Of a stretch of 64,000 bases of DNA, positions 20,773 through 29,226 are shown piece by piece. The notes below the pieces were generated by a model. The model did not search any database and was not told where the DNA came from. It saw only the letters and a list, made by a program, of their open reading frames with translations. The DNA comes from Salinicola halophyticus (GTDB taxonomy: Bacteria > Pseudomonadota > Gammaproteobacteria > Pseudomonadales > Halomonadaceae): assembly GCF_003206695.1 (NCBI RefSeq), contig NZ_PZJN01000006.1:442850-506849 (forward strand). Reading direction: 5' to 3'. A program made the position numbers and the translations under genes. The stretch's first letter is position 1. Each line of letters starts with the position of its first letter.

Positions 20773-21567
20773 ATGCGGCCCTATCTCGACTTGATGCAAC
20801 GCGTGCTCGACAGCGGCGTTGAAAAAGCCGATCGCACCGGCGTCGGTACGCTCAGCGTGTTCGGTCATCAGATGCGCTTCGATCTGCGCGAAGGGTTCCC
20901 TCTGGTCACCACCAAGAAACTGCATCTGCGCTCGATCATTCATGAACTGCTGTGGTTTCTGCGGGGCGACACCAATATCGCCTATCTGCACGAGCACAAC
21001 GTCTCGATCTGGGACGAGTGGGCAGACGCCAACGGCGATCTGGGGCCGGTCTACGGCTATCAGTGGCGCAGCTGGCCGACCCCCGAGGGCGAGCATATCG
21101 ACCAGATCGCCAAACTCGTCGAGCAGATCCGGCGCAATCCGGACTCTCGCCGACATATCGTTTCGGCCTGGAATCCCGCGTTGGTCGACGAGATGGCGCT
21201 TCCCCCGTGCCATGCGCTGTTCCAGTTCTACGTCGCCAACGGCAGCCTGTCCTGCCAGCTCTATCAGCGCAGCGCCGATATCTTTCTCGGTGTGCCGTTC
21301 AACATCGCAAGCTATGCGTTGTTGACCCATATGATCGCGCAGGTCTGCGGTCTCGAGCCCGGCGAATTCGTCCACACGCTCGGCGACGCGCATCTCTATC
21401 TCAATCATCTCGAGCAGGCGCGGTTGCAGCTGTCGCGCGAGCCGTTGCCGTTGCCGACGCTGAAGCTGAATCCGGCGATCGATGATCTGTTCGATTTCCG
21501 CTTCGACGACATCGCCATCGAGGGGTATGAGTCCCATCCCGCCATCAAGGCGCCGATCGCCGTATGA
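20773..21567 (+). CDS. thyA: Thymidylate synthase
   Basis: The 264-residue enzyme makes dTMP from dUMP using methylenetetrahydrofolate. The catalytic cysteine is C146 in [11 protein letters not shown], the same number as in E. coli. [10 protein letters not shown] is also intact. ATG 20773 is preferred to GTG 20767, because AAAGGAA is 8 bases upstream and the length then matches E. coli. The stop overlaps the folA start by four bases (ATGA), so the two are translationally coupled. Confidence 0.97.
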   Translation: MRPYLDLMQRVLDSGVEKADRTGVGTLSVFGHQMRFDLREGFPLVTTKKLHLRSIIHELLWFLRGDTNIAYLHEHNVSIWDEWADANGDLGPVYGYQWRSWPTPEGEHIDQIAKLVEQIRRNPDSRRHIVSAWNPALVDEMALPPCHALFQFYVANGSLSCQLYQRSADIFLGVPFNIASYALLTHMIAQVCGLEPGEFVHTLGDAHLYLNHLEQARLQLSREPLPLPTLKLNPAIDDLFDFRFDDIAIEGYESHPAIKAPIAV

Positions 21568-22121
21568 CCAACATGACGCCTTCTTCGCCGCTGGAAACGC
21601 CGGTCGCCATGATTGCGGCAATGTCACGTAATCGCGTGATCGGCGTGGGCAATCGCCTGCCGTGGTATCTGCCGGAAGATCTCAAGCGTTTCAAAGCCAT
21701 CACGTTGGGCAAGCCGCTGGTGATGGGTCGCAAGACGTTCGAATCGATCGGCCGGCCGCTACCGGGACGGCTCAATATCGTGATCACACGCGATGTGCAT
21801 TATTTTCACAAACGCCATCATGAGGGTATTCGGGTCTGCCACTCGTTGGACGAGGCGCTGCAACTCGCCGATCATCAGGCGTTGATCGACGCCGCCGATG
21901 AGATCATGGTAATGGGCGGGGGAGAGATTTATCGGCAGGCACTGGCCGGGGCCGCGAGGCTTCATCTCACCGAGGTCGATGTCCAGATCGAAGGCGACGC
22001 TTACTTTCCGGCGTTCGAACGCTCGCAGTGGGACGAAGTGGAACGCGTCACGATGGCGTCGCAGCCGGACCAGCCGAGCTACGCTTTCGTCGAGTATCGT
22101 CGATCGCGCGAGTCTGGCTGA
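21564..22121 (+). CDS. folA: Dihydrofolate reductase
   Basis: The 185-residue enzyme reduces the dihydrofolate that thyA produces. The active-site stretch [15 protein letters not shown] carries the acidic residue at D39. The NADPH-binding [15 protein letters not shown] segment is intact. The N terminus is about 12 residues longer than E. coli FolA before MIAAMSRN; an internal start is possible, but the ATGA overlap with thyA supports this one. Confidence 0.96.
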   Translation: MTNMTPSSPLETPVAMIAAMSRNRVIGVGNRLPWYLPEDLKRFKAITLGKPLVMGRKTFESIGRPLPGRLNIVITRDVHYFHKRHHEGIRVCHSLDEALQLADHQALIDAADEIMVMGGGEIYRQALAGAARLHLTEVDVQIEGDAYFPAFERSQWDEVERVTMASQPDQPSYAFVEYRRSRESG

Positions 22122-22224
22122 GTTGGCGAAGAATGGTGCGTCTGAGCGGGATCGAGCGGCTGACGCCAGGATAAGCGCCAGCATGTCCCGGTGTTGATTG
22201 AGAGGACTTGAGAGGAGTTGTGCC

Positions 22225-23193
22225 GTGTTGACGGATCGAACACAGGCGCTCCTGGCTGCCATCGAGCACCAGGTCGAAGCGGGTCAAGCCGCTTTGGAAG
22301 CCGAGAAAGAGCGGTACAAGGCATTGGAGGCCGAGAATCGAGCCCTCAAGGAGCGACTGCTTGCACTGGCGGAGCTGGATCCTTTGATGGTCAAGGGCCA
22401 GGACCATAACGAGGACCCCGATGGAGGCACACGTGCTCGGGGGCTGGGCAATCTGGCGTTCAGGCGGCCCCGACCGAAGCCGGATGGCGCCCCCGATGCG
22501 CAGCCGAGTCGTCAGGCACAGGCCGTCTCCCCGTTACAGCGACTGACCTCCGCCTCGCCCCACGATAAGGCCTCCGCGTTTGCCGTATCGTCCCAGCCTG
22601 AAAAGGACTTGGCGAAAGACTCGCCACCAACGCATACCGACGATGTGGACCAATCCCCGGCGATTCATGACGAAGGGGACAGTCCGGCTACCGCTGTTCC
22701 AGACGGTGCTGCCTCTGATAAGACGGTATCCGAGTCGATTCCTGGCGACACCACGGCGAACGACGAACCTCCGCAGAGTTCACTGGCGTTCGGTGCCGAG
22801 CACGACGCACCGTCTCCGCACACGCTGCTCGCGCAGTGGTACAAGCGTTATCCCAAGGCCTTTTTCAAGGGGCATACGCGGCCGCTAAAAACCGGCATTC
22901 ACCTGGACCTTTGCGATCTGGAGCCCTGGCCGGAAAAGCTGGTTCGGCGGGCATTGGCCTGTTATGTGCATTTGCCGCGCTATATGAAATCGGTTCGGGA
23001 AGGGGCGCGGCGGGTCGATCTGGCGGGAGAGGACTGCGAAGTCGTCACAGACGAAGAAGCCAAGCACGCCAAGCGACAGTTGGAGGCGCTGCAGAAGAAA
23101 CAGAAGATGCGTGAGACCCAGCAGCGCTCGGAGAAACTGGATCGCAAGATTGGGGCGCTACTCGCCAAGCACGGTCAGAATCCTCCGGAGTGA
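22225..23193 (+). CDS. ProQ/FinO-domain RNA chaperone with N-terminal coiled coil
   Basis: The protein (about 322 residues from GTG 22225, GAGGAG 7 bases upstream) has its ProQ/FinO RNA-binding domain at the C terminus (about 198-290: QWYKRYPKAFF, KTGIHLDL, ALACYVHLPRYMKSVREGARRVDL). A predicted coiled coil (about 5-50) leads, followed by a long acidic, Pro/Ser/Thr-rich linker (about 55-195) and a charged C-terminal helix. E. coli ProQ has the domain at its N terminus, so this is a different architecture. It probably binds structured RNAs; targets are unknown. Confidence 0.85.
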   Translation: MLTDRTQALLAAIEHQVEAGQAALEAEKERYKALEAENRALKERLLALAELDPLMVKGQDHNEDPDGGTRARGLGNLAFRRPRPKPDGAPDAQPSRQAQAVSPLQRLTSASPHDKASAFAVSSQPEKDLAKDSPPTHTDDVDQSPAIHDEGDSPATAVPDGAASDKTVSESIPGDTTANDEPPQSSLAFGAEHDAPSPHTLLAQWYKRYPKAFFKGHTRPLKTGIHLDLCDLEPWPEKLVRRALACYVHLPRYMKSVREGARRVDLAGEDCEVVTDEEAKHAKRQLEALQKKQKMRETQQRSEKLDRKIGALLAKHGQNPPE

Positions 23194-23634
23194 GGGCCGT
23201 GATGTCGGCACTCACAGGGCCAGAAGACAGGTAGGCGCGTTGAACTTTGGTCTTGGGTGGAAGAAACGGGATGGCCGACGGGCGTTCGCTTTTGTGCGTT
23301 CTCTCGCGTCTTTCAGGTAGGACATTTCAGCCGTATCGCCCACGACGCGGCTGTTTGCGCGGGATTGCTGCGTTTGAAAGGCGCTTCGGGTGGCGACTGG
23401 CAAGGGCGGAGGAGAAGAAATGGATGGTTCACGCAGGCAACGAAAACAGTGTTTTTTCTTGTTGCGTTCCACCAAAGCCCAGTATAAGGTTTGCCTTGCG
23501 AGCATTGGACAATAACAAGGCTTTCGAGTTCCGCAGCCGTCATTCGTTCGCATGACGATGCTGGTTGAAGGTGCCGAAGCCGACTGCATCTGCAGACACG
23601 ATCGAACAGTAAGCTAGTTAAGGAACCTATCGCG
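23194..23634. other. Gene-free region upstream of the porin
   Basis: This 441-bp stretch has open frames on both strands with no ribosome-binding sites or recognisable products, so I call no gene. It starts with a weak hairpin over the proQ-like stop (23190-23215, GTGAG...CTCAC). It probably contains the porin promoter and leader; AAGGAA lies just before the porin ATG. Confidence 0.6.
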
Positions 23635-24708
23635 ATGAAAAAGACGCTCTTAGCGACTGCTATTGCTGGTGCCCTGGGCGCCTCCGCCGCTGCCCAGGCA
23701 GCGACTGTCTACAACCAGGACGGCACGCAGCTCGACATCTACGGCAACATCCAGATCGCTTACAAATCTGTCAACGACTCTGATGGCAATGCCAAAGACG
23801 AAGTTTTTGATAACGGTTCTACCGTCGGTTTCTCTGGCCAGCACATCATCAACCCGGGCCTGACCGGCTACTTCAAGGCCGAGTTCGAGCACCAGGCCGA
23901 CGAAGAGAAGAAAGGTAACGGTCTTGGCAACGGCGACCAAGCTTACCTGGGTATGAAAGGTAACTTCGGTGACGCACGTCTGGGTTCCTGGGATCCGCTG
24001 ATCGACGACTGGGTCCAGGATCCGATCTCGAACAACGAATACTTCGACGTCAGCGACTCCAGCGGTGCGGCTCTTGACCCGTTCAATGGCGACGACGACA
24101 TCTACGGCACTGACGACCGTGAAGGCGACAAGTTCCAGTACATGTCTCCGGTCTGGGCCGGTCTGCAGTTCGCCGTGGGTACTCAGTACAAGGGTGATGG
24201 CGAGTCTGACGATGGCGATATCCGTCAGGACAGCAACGCTTCCTTCTTCGGTGGTCTGAAGTACGCCGTTGGCGCCTTCTCTGTCGCAGCCGTCTATGAC
24301 GACCTCGACAACTACGACGGTCAATACGCTAACGGTGACAACTACGAGTCCGGCGACCAGTACGGTCTGACCGCGCAGTACACCATCGACACGCTGCGTG
24401 TTGCTGCCAAGGCTGAGCGTTTCGACAGCGAGCAGGGCGATGCCGATGCCGATTTCTACGCCCTCGGCGCGCGTTACGGCTACGCACTGTCTGATAACTT
24501 CGCTGGCGACATCTACGGCGCTTATCAGTACATCAAGGCCGACGACGGCTCTGACTTCCTCAATGGCGATGACACTGCCAATGAAGTCGTCGGTGGTGTG
24601 ACATACAACATCTCTCCGGCCATGTATACCTTCATCGAAGGTGCGCTGCGTGACCGTAGCCAGGACGAAGGCGACGGCGTTGCTGTCGGTGCCGTCTACA
24701 GCTTCTAA
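23635..24708 (+). CDS. Major outer-membrane porin, Gram-negative type
   Basis: The 357-residue protein has a Sec signal peptide (cleavage at about 22, AQA/ATVYNQ). It has the alternating pattern of a 16-strand trimeric porin and ends in aromatic Phe, the usual signal for the BAM complex. The mature protein is extremely rich in Asp, Glu, Gly, Asn and Tyr (for example DDDIYGTDDREGDK), typical of halophile outer-membrane proteins. Codon use looks biased to preferred codons, consistent with high expression. A very strong terminator follows. Confidence 0.92.
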   Translation: MKKTLLATAIAGALGASAAAQAATVYNQDGTQLDIYGNIQIAYKSVNDSDGNAKDEVFDNGSTVGFSGQHIINPGLTGYFKAEFEHQADEEKKGNGLGNGDQAYLGMKGNFGDARLGSWDPLIDDWVQDPISNNEYFDVSDSSGAALDPFNGDDDIYGTDDREGDKFQYMSPVWAGLQFAVGTQYKGDGESDDGDIRQDSNASFFGGLKYAVGAFSVAAVYDDLDNYDGQYANGDNYESGDQYGLTAQYTIDTLRVAAKAERFDSEQGDADADFYALGARYGYALSDNFAGDIYGAYQYIKADDGSDFLNGDDTANEVVGGVTYNISPAMYTFIEGALRDRSQDEGDGVAVGAVYSF

Positions 24709-24720
24709 GCTGATACCGAT

Positions 24721-24740
24721 GTGAGCGGCTTGCCGCTCAC
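24721..24740 (+). terminator. First hairpin after the porin gene
   Basis: An 8-bp stem (GTGAGCGG / CCGCTCAC) with a CTTG loop, immediately upstream of the main terminator. It may stabilise the mRNA 3' end. Confidence 0.6.
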
Positions 24741-24748
24741 TCGAGCGA

Positions 24749-24774
24749 AGCCGGCCCTTTGGGGCCGGCTTTTT
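24749..24774 (+). terminator. Rho-independent terminator of the porin gene
   Basis: The 9-bp stem AGCCGGCCC / GGGCCGGCT with a four-base loop runs into TTTTT. It is textbook in form and 40 bp beyond the stop. Confidence 0.95.
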
Positions 24775-24835
24775 AATGCCTGGGATTTATCTTCGTCAAG
24801 AAGGCGTGCTGCCCTCGCCGCCTTGCTAGGTTGTT

Positions 24836-24921
24836 CTCATCTCATCTCATCTCATCTCATCTCATTCCTTTCAATCTAATCCCGTGTGACTTTCCAATCC
24901 CGACATTCCAATCGCGACATT
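24836..24921. repeat. CTCAT pentamer array and a 14-bp duplication
   Basis: Six perfect CTCAT units run from 24836 to 24865. A little further on, CCAATCCCGACATT and CCAATCGCGACATT are repeated at 24894 and 24908. Both lie after the porin terminator and outside any gene. Confidence 0.95.
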
Positions 24922-25145
24922 CGGCCCTGGGCTCGCCTTGGTCTAGGTGTCATAAGCATGACGGGCTGGTAATCTCCTGTTGAGCGGGCGTTCAATAATC
25001 CGAGGGTTGGTGAAACAGATCACCAGCACCGATCCTCAATGAATGACGTCACGCTGCGGTAACAGGTCTGTCGTATAACAACACTTTCCGCCGATCGGGA
25101 TATCTCAATCCAGACGGGGAATCGACAAACAACAGGAGACCTTCG
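24922..25145. other. Leader region of the polyamine-type ABC operon
   Basis: No gene is visible. A dyad TGGTGA-AACAGA-TCACCA at 25008-25025 and the palindrome TGACGTCA near 25045 are candidate operator sites for the downstream operon. AGGAG precedes the ATG at 25146. Confidence 0.35.
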
Positions 25146-26258
25146 ATGACCTTTTCCCGTCGTCGTTTCTTGCAGGGCGCTGCGGCCATCGGTGCCGCCG
25201 CTTCGGTACCGTTTTATATCAATCGTGCCTGGGCTCAGGATCAGACATTGCGTATTTATGCCTGGGCGGGTTATTTCAGCGATGAAATGCTGGCGGACTT
25301 CACTGCCAAGACCGGGATCAAGGCGACCTTCACCCCTTATGGCACCAACGACGAGCTGATGAATTCGCTGCGGGCCACCGATGGTTCAGGCTTCGATGTC
25401 ATCATGCCCACCGTGGATCGGGTGCCCGGCTACCTCGATTATCAACTGATTCAGCCGCTGGATACGTCGCGGATTCACTGGGATGGCTGCCTGGAAACTG
25501 CGATGAAGGGCTCGGAAACCGGTGGCGTCATCGACGACAAGCGTTATTTCGCGCCCTCCGACTGGGGCACTGAGGCGATCGCCTACAACACCCGCTATAC
25601 CGACATCGATCGTTCCCAGCTGAGCTACGCCGATTTGTGGAATCCCGATATCGGCGCCGGCGTCACGGTACGTGCCCACTCTGCGCTGGTGGGCATCGGA
25701 TTGTGGTTGGAGTCCCAGGGCAAGCTACCGCGACCCTTGCTGGAATCGTTCAAGACTGAGGAGGCCATGCGCGCCAACTTCGATGTCATTCTGGCCGAGG
25801 CGCTCAAGCACAAGGACATGGTCATCCAGTTCTGGTCGACCGAAAACGAGGCTCAGGGCGCCTTCCGCACCAACGGCGCGCTGATCGGCCAGACCTGGGA
25901 CAGCACCGCCTTCCGGCTGCAGAGCGAGGACGAACCGATCGCTTTCGGCGCCCCCAAGGAAGGGGCCCTGGCGTGGATGGAAGGTTTCGTGATCCCGCAG
26001 AATGCGCGCAACGTCGATGCGGTTTACGAGCTGATCAACTGGTACTACACCCCGGAGGCCGGGGCGATGTTCGTCAAGTCCACCGGCTACAACTCTACGG
26101 CGGTCGGCGCCGAAGACCTGCTGCCGGAAGCGAGCCGGCAGTTCTTCAAGGATTCCTACACCCAGCAGGATCTGGACAACCTGTGGTGGTGGCCGGTGCA
26201 GGATCCCTGGTACGTCGCACTGCGCAACGAGTATCAGGATCGTTACCTGTCGGCATGA
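25146..26258 (+). CDS. Spermidine/putrescine-type ABC substrate-binding protein, Tat-exported
   Basis: This 370-residue PotD/PotF-like periplasmic binding protein has a twin-arginine leader (SRRRFLQGAAA at 4-14, cleavage at about 30 after AWA). The mature start LRIYAWAGYFSDEMLADF is typical of the polyamine-binding family, as are the segments FDVIMPTVD and WYYTPEAGAMF. A true polyamine, opine or other cationic ligand is possible. It is the first gene of a four-gene transporter operon and is followed by an attenuator-like hairpin, which would leave it in excess over the membrane components. Confidence 0.88.
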   Translation: MTFSRRRFLQGAAAIGAAASVPFYINRAWAQDQTLRIYAWAGYFSDEMLADFTAKTGIKATFTPYGTNDELMNSLRATDGSGFDVIMPTVDRVPGYLDYQLIQPLDTSRIHWDGCLETAMKGSETGGVIDDKRYFAPSDWGTEAIAYNTRYTDIDRSQLSYADLWNPDIGAGVTVRAHSALVGIGLWLESQGKLPRPLLESFKTEEAMRANFDVILAEALKHKDMVIQFWSTENEAQGAFRTNGALIGQTWDSTAFRLQSEDEPIAFGAPKEGALAWMEGFVIPQNARNVDAVYELINWYYTPEAGAMFVKSTGYNSTAVGAEDLLPEASRQFFKDSYTQQDLDNLWWWPVQDPWYVALRNEYQDRYLSA

Positions 26259-26280
26259 TCGTGGCTCTCGCCGAGCGATA

Positions 26281-26308
26281 CCCCGTGTTCGATGACGCGG
26301 GGTTTTTC
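26281..26308 (+). terminator. Intra-operon terminator/attenuator after the binding-protein gene
   Basis: An 8-bp stem (ACCCCGTG pairing with CGCGGGGT, one G-U) with an 8-base loop is followed by TTTTT. It lies between the binding-protein and ATPase genes, where partial termination is common. Confidence 0.75.
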
Positions 26309-26355
26309 CGAGGGTCAGTCGATACCCGCTATCGACAACATTCGAAGAGGACGTC

Positions 26356-27492
26356 ATGGACGGTCGCGTATCCCTGAGCCAGGTCGCCATGCGATTTGGC
26401 GACTTCACGGCGATTCAGCCGACCTCGCTGGATATCGAGTCCGGCGAGTTCTTCAGCTTTCTCGGTCCTTCCGGTTGCGGCAAAACCACGCTGCTGAACA
26501 TGATCAGCGGTTTTCTGACTCCCAGCGAGGGTAGCGTTGCCATTGGCGGGAGCGACATGACCCGGGTGCCGGTCAATCGTCGGCCCACCGCAATGATCTT
26601 CCAGAATCTGGCGCTTTTCCCGCTAATGAGCGTTTACCAGAACATCGAGTTCGGGCTTGAGGTGCGGGGTATCGATCGGCAAAAGCGTCGTAAGAGCGCC
26701 GATGAGCTGCTCGAACTGGTGGCGTTGACCGGCAGTGGCGACAAACCGGTTGCCGAGCTATCCGGCGGCCAGAAGCAGCGCATCGCCATTGCGCGCGCGC
26801 TGGCGGTAGAGCCGCGAGTGCTGCTGCTGGACGAACCGCTGTCGGCGCTGGATCTCAAGCTGCGCCAGCACATGCGGATCGAACTCAAGGCGATACAGCG
26901 CAAGACCGGCATTACCTTCATCTACATCACGCACGACCAAGGCGAAGCGCTGACCATGTCCGACCGGGTCGCCGTGATGTCGGAAGGACGAATCCAGCAG
27001 GTTGCCGATCCGATGACGCTGTATCGCCAGCCGCAGACCGATTTCGTGGCCAGTTTCGTGGGCGAGAACAATCGCTTTCCGGGCCGGGTCATGGCGGTGG
27101 AGGGCGAGCTGGTGACGCTGGATGCCGGGCTACCGGCACCATTATATGGGCGTTCCACGGTGCCGCTCGAGCCCGGCGATCCGGCGACGCTCTACATTCG
27201 CCCGGAGCAGTGGCGCGTGGGGCCGGCCGCCGATCGGCACCTGCCGCTGGGCGGCGTAATCCTGAGCGAGCATTTCGAAGGTGCGTGGCTGACGCTGGAG
27301 ATCGCTCTGGACCGGGGACCGACCATTCGGGCGCAGGTGCCCCATCTGACGCCCGGTGCGGATGTCGAGGTGCCGCTTGTCGTTGGCGGTGCCTGCCGTC
27401 TGGACTATTCGCCACGGGAGGCGGTCGTCCTGGCGGGTGCGGTGCACGAGCCGACGAATGAGGAGGGGGTCGATGTGGCAGCAACTGCGTAG
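26356..27492 (+). CDS. ABC transporter ATP-binding protein (PotA-like)
   Basis: The 378-residue ATPase has Walker A GPSGCGKTT (37-45), the signature LSGGQKQRIA (about 134-143), Walker B VLLLDEPLSALD and a C-terminal TOBE region (about 285-365). It powers the polyamine-type importer with the flanking genes. The last 20 bp overlap the next permease gene, indicating coupled translation. Confidence 0.93.
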   Translation: MDGRVSLSQVAMRFGDFTAIQPTSLDIESGEFFSFLGPSGCGKTTLLNMISGFLTPSEGSVAIGGSDMTRVPVNRRPTAMIFQNLALFPLMSVYQNIEFGLEVRGIDRQKRRKSADELLELVALTGSGDKPVAELSGGQKQRIAIARALAVEPRVLLLDEPLSALDLKLRQHMRIELKAIQRKTGITFIYITHDQGEALTMSDRVAVMSEGRIQQVADPMTLYRQPQTDFVASFVGENNRFPGRVMAVEGELVTLDAGLPAPLYGRSTVPLEPGDPATLYIRPEQWRVGPAADRHLPLGGVILSEHFEGAWLTLEIALDRGPTIRAQVPHLTPGADVEVPLVVGGACRLDYSPREAVVLAGAVHEPTNEEGVDVAATA

Positions 27493-28360
27493 ACGCTTCG
27501 GCGTGCCGCTGGCCGTGGCCATCATTTCACTGCTGGGGATCTGGCTGATCGCCATGGTGCTGCTGCCGCAGTGGCAGATGATCGATTATTCGTTTCATCC
27601 CTCGCTGCTGCCGTCCGAGCGCGGGGGCGTGAAGGATGTCTGGTCGCTGACCAACTACGCCACCTTTTTCCATAACGATATTCATCTCGCGATCTTCCTC
27701 AAGACGATCTGGTCGAGCGTGCTGGTCACCGGGCTGACGCTGATTGTCAGCTATCCGCTGGCCTACTACCTGGCCAAGGTGGCAACGCCGGGTCAGGCGG
27801 CGTTGTGTCTGCTGCTGTTGATCATCCCGTTCTGGATCAACGAGATTCTGCGCACCTTCGCCTGGTACATCATCTTCGCGTTCAAGGGGCCACTGAATGA
27901 GCTGCTGCTCGCCCTGGGCTGGATCGATCGACCCATTCGCTTTCTCAACGGCGACACCGGCGTGCTGGTCGGCATGGTCTACGCCTATATCCTGTTCATG
28001 GTGTTTCCGCTCTACAACGCCATCGAGAGTCTCGATACCAATCAGATCCGGGCCGCGCGGGATCTCGGTGCGGGCTGGGGTCGCACCCATCGGCGTATCG
28101 TCATTCCCCACGCCAAGCCGGGTATCGCGACGGGCTGCATCATGACTTTCATGCTGGCGGCGGGCAGTTACGCCGTGCCGGCGCTACTCGGCTCGCCGGG
28201 CAGCCGCTGGTTCACGCAGATCATCTACAACTGGTTCTTCGAAGGCGGGGACTGGAATCAGGGGGCGGCCTATGCCTTCCTGCTGCTGGTCCTGTGCATC
28301 GTCTTCGTCACCGTCATCATGCGAGTTTTCAAGGTCGGTCTCGGCGACATCGCTAAATAG
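27473..28360 (+). CDS. ABC transporter permease (PotB-like)
   Basis: The 295-residue inner-membrane permease has about six transmembrane segments and the EAA-like loop in RAARDLGAGWGRTHRRIVIPHAKPG. ATG 27473 lies directly after AGGAGGGGG and within the end of the ATPase gene. It pairs with the PotC-like permease downstream. Confidence 0.9.
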   Translation: MWQQLRRRFGVPLAVAIISLLGIWLIAMVLLPQWQMIDYSFHPSLLPSERGGVKDVWSLTNYATFFHNDIHLAIFLKTIWSSVLVTGLTLIVSYPLAYYLAKVATPGQAALCLLLLIIPFWINEILRTFAWYIIFAFKGPLNELLLALGWIDRPIRFLNGDTGVLVGMVYAYILFMVFPLYNAIESLDTNQIRAARDLGAGWGRTHRRIVIPHAKPGIATGCIMTFMLAAGSYAVPALLGSPGSRWFTQIIYNWFFEGGDWNQGAAYAFLLLVLCIVFVTVIMRVFKVGLGDIAK

Positions 28361-28386
28361 ACCATGCCAAACAGGAACAGCGCTTC

Positions 28387-29187
28387 ATGAGTTCTTCGCG
28401 ATTCTTCTCCTGGGCGCTCAAGGCCTACCTGCTGGTGTTCTTCGTCTATCTGTTTCTGCCGTTGGTGATCATGGCGGCTGCCACCTTCAACGAGAGCCGC
28501 TTCCCCACCATCACGCCCTGGACCGGCACGACACTGCAGTGGTTTTCGGCGCTGTGGGCCGATAGCGGCATGTGGAGCTCGCTGGTCAACAGCCTGATGG
28601 TGGCGGTCGGCGTGCTGTGCCTGGCACTGCCGATCGGCATCGCCAGCGCGCTTTTCCTGACCACGGTCGACGGCCGGGGGAAATCCTTCATCTATGCTCT
28701 GATCCTGTCGCCGCTGCTGACCCCGGGAGTGATCATCGGCATCTCCACGCTGATCTTCTGGCGCGGCTGGGGTCTGAACGGGGGGATCGCGCTGACCGTC
28801 ATCGCGCAGAGCGCCTTTATCGCCGCCTACGTCATGCTGATGGTCGCGGCACGGCTACAGCGCTTCGATCGCACGCTGGAGCAGGCGGCGCTCGATCTTG
28901 GCGCCAGTCAATGGCAGGTTTTTCGGCGAGTGTTGCTGCCCTATCTCAAGCCCGCGATTCTGTCGGCCGCAGTGCTGGCGTTCCTGCAGTCGCTGGAGAA
29001 TTACAATACCACCCTGTTCGTGGCCGGCTATGACACCACGCTGACGATCTATATTGCCTCCAAGGTCCGCACCGGCTTGACGCCAGCGGTCAATGCGCTG
29101 GCGTTGCTGATGATTCTGTTCACGGTCGGGCTGGCGATGATCTATGAGTTCAAGCGACGACGCGAAGCTGCCAGTCGCCCCGGCTGA
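28387..29187 (+). CDS. ABC transporter permease (PotC-like)
   Basis: The 266-residue second permease has six predicted helices and the EAA loop EQAALDLGASQWQVFRRVLLPYLKP. It lies 26 bp after the PotB-like gene and is the last gene of the operon, which runs convergently into plsB with only 39 bp between them. Confidence 0.9.
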   Translation: MSSSRFFSWALKAYLLVFFVYLFLPLVIMAAATFNESRFPTITPWTGTTLQWFSALWADSGMWSSLVNSLMVAVGVLCLALPIGIASALFLTTVDGRGKSFIYALILSPLLTPGVIIGISTLIFWRGWGLNGGIALTVIAQSAFIAAYVMLMVAARLQRFDRTLEQAALDLGASQWQVFRRVLLPYLKPAILSAAVLAFLQSLENYNTTLFVAGYDTTLTIYIASKVRTGLTPAVNALALLMILFTVGLAMIYEFKRRREAASRPG

Positions 29188-29226
29188 TACCCGTCGCGTT
29201 CGGTGTAGCGGCTGCTAAGAAGTGAC

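Noticed and set aside
23247-23555. Open reading frames upstream of the porin
   Set aside because: No ribosome-binding site, no family resemblance, overlapping alternatives on both strands, and composition typical of chance frames in a GC-rich genome.
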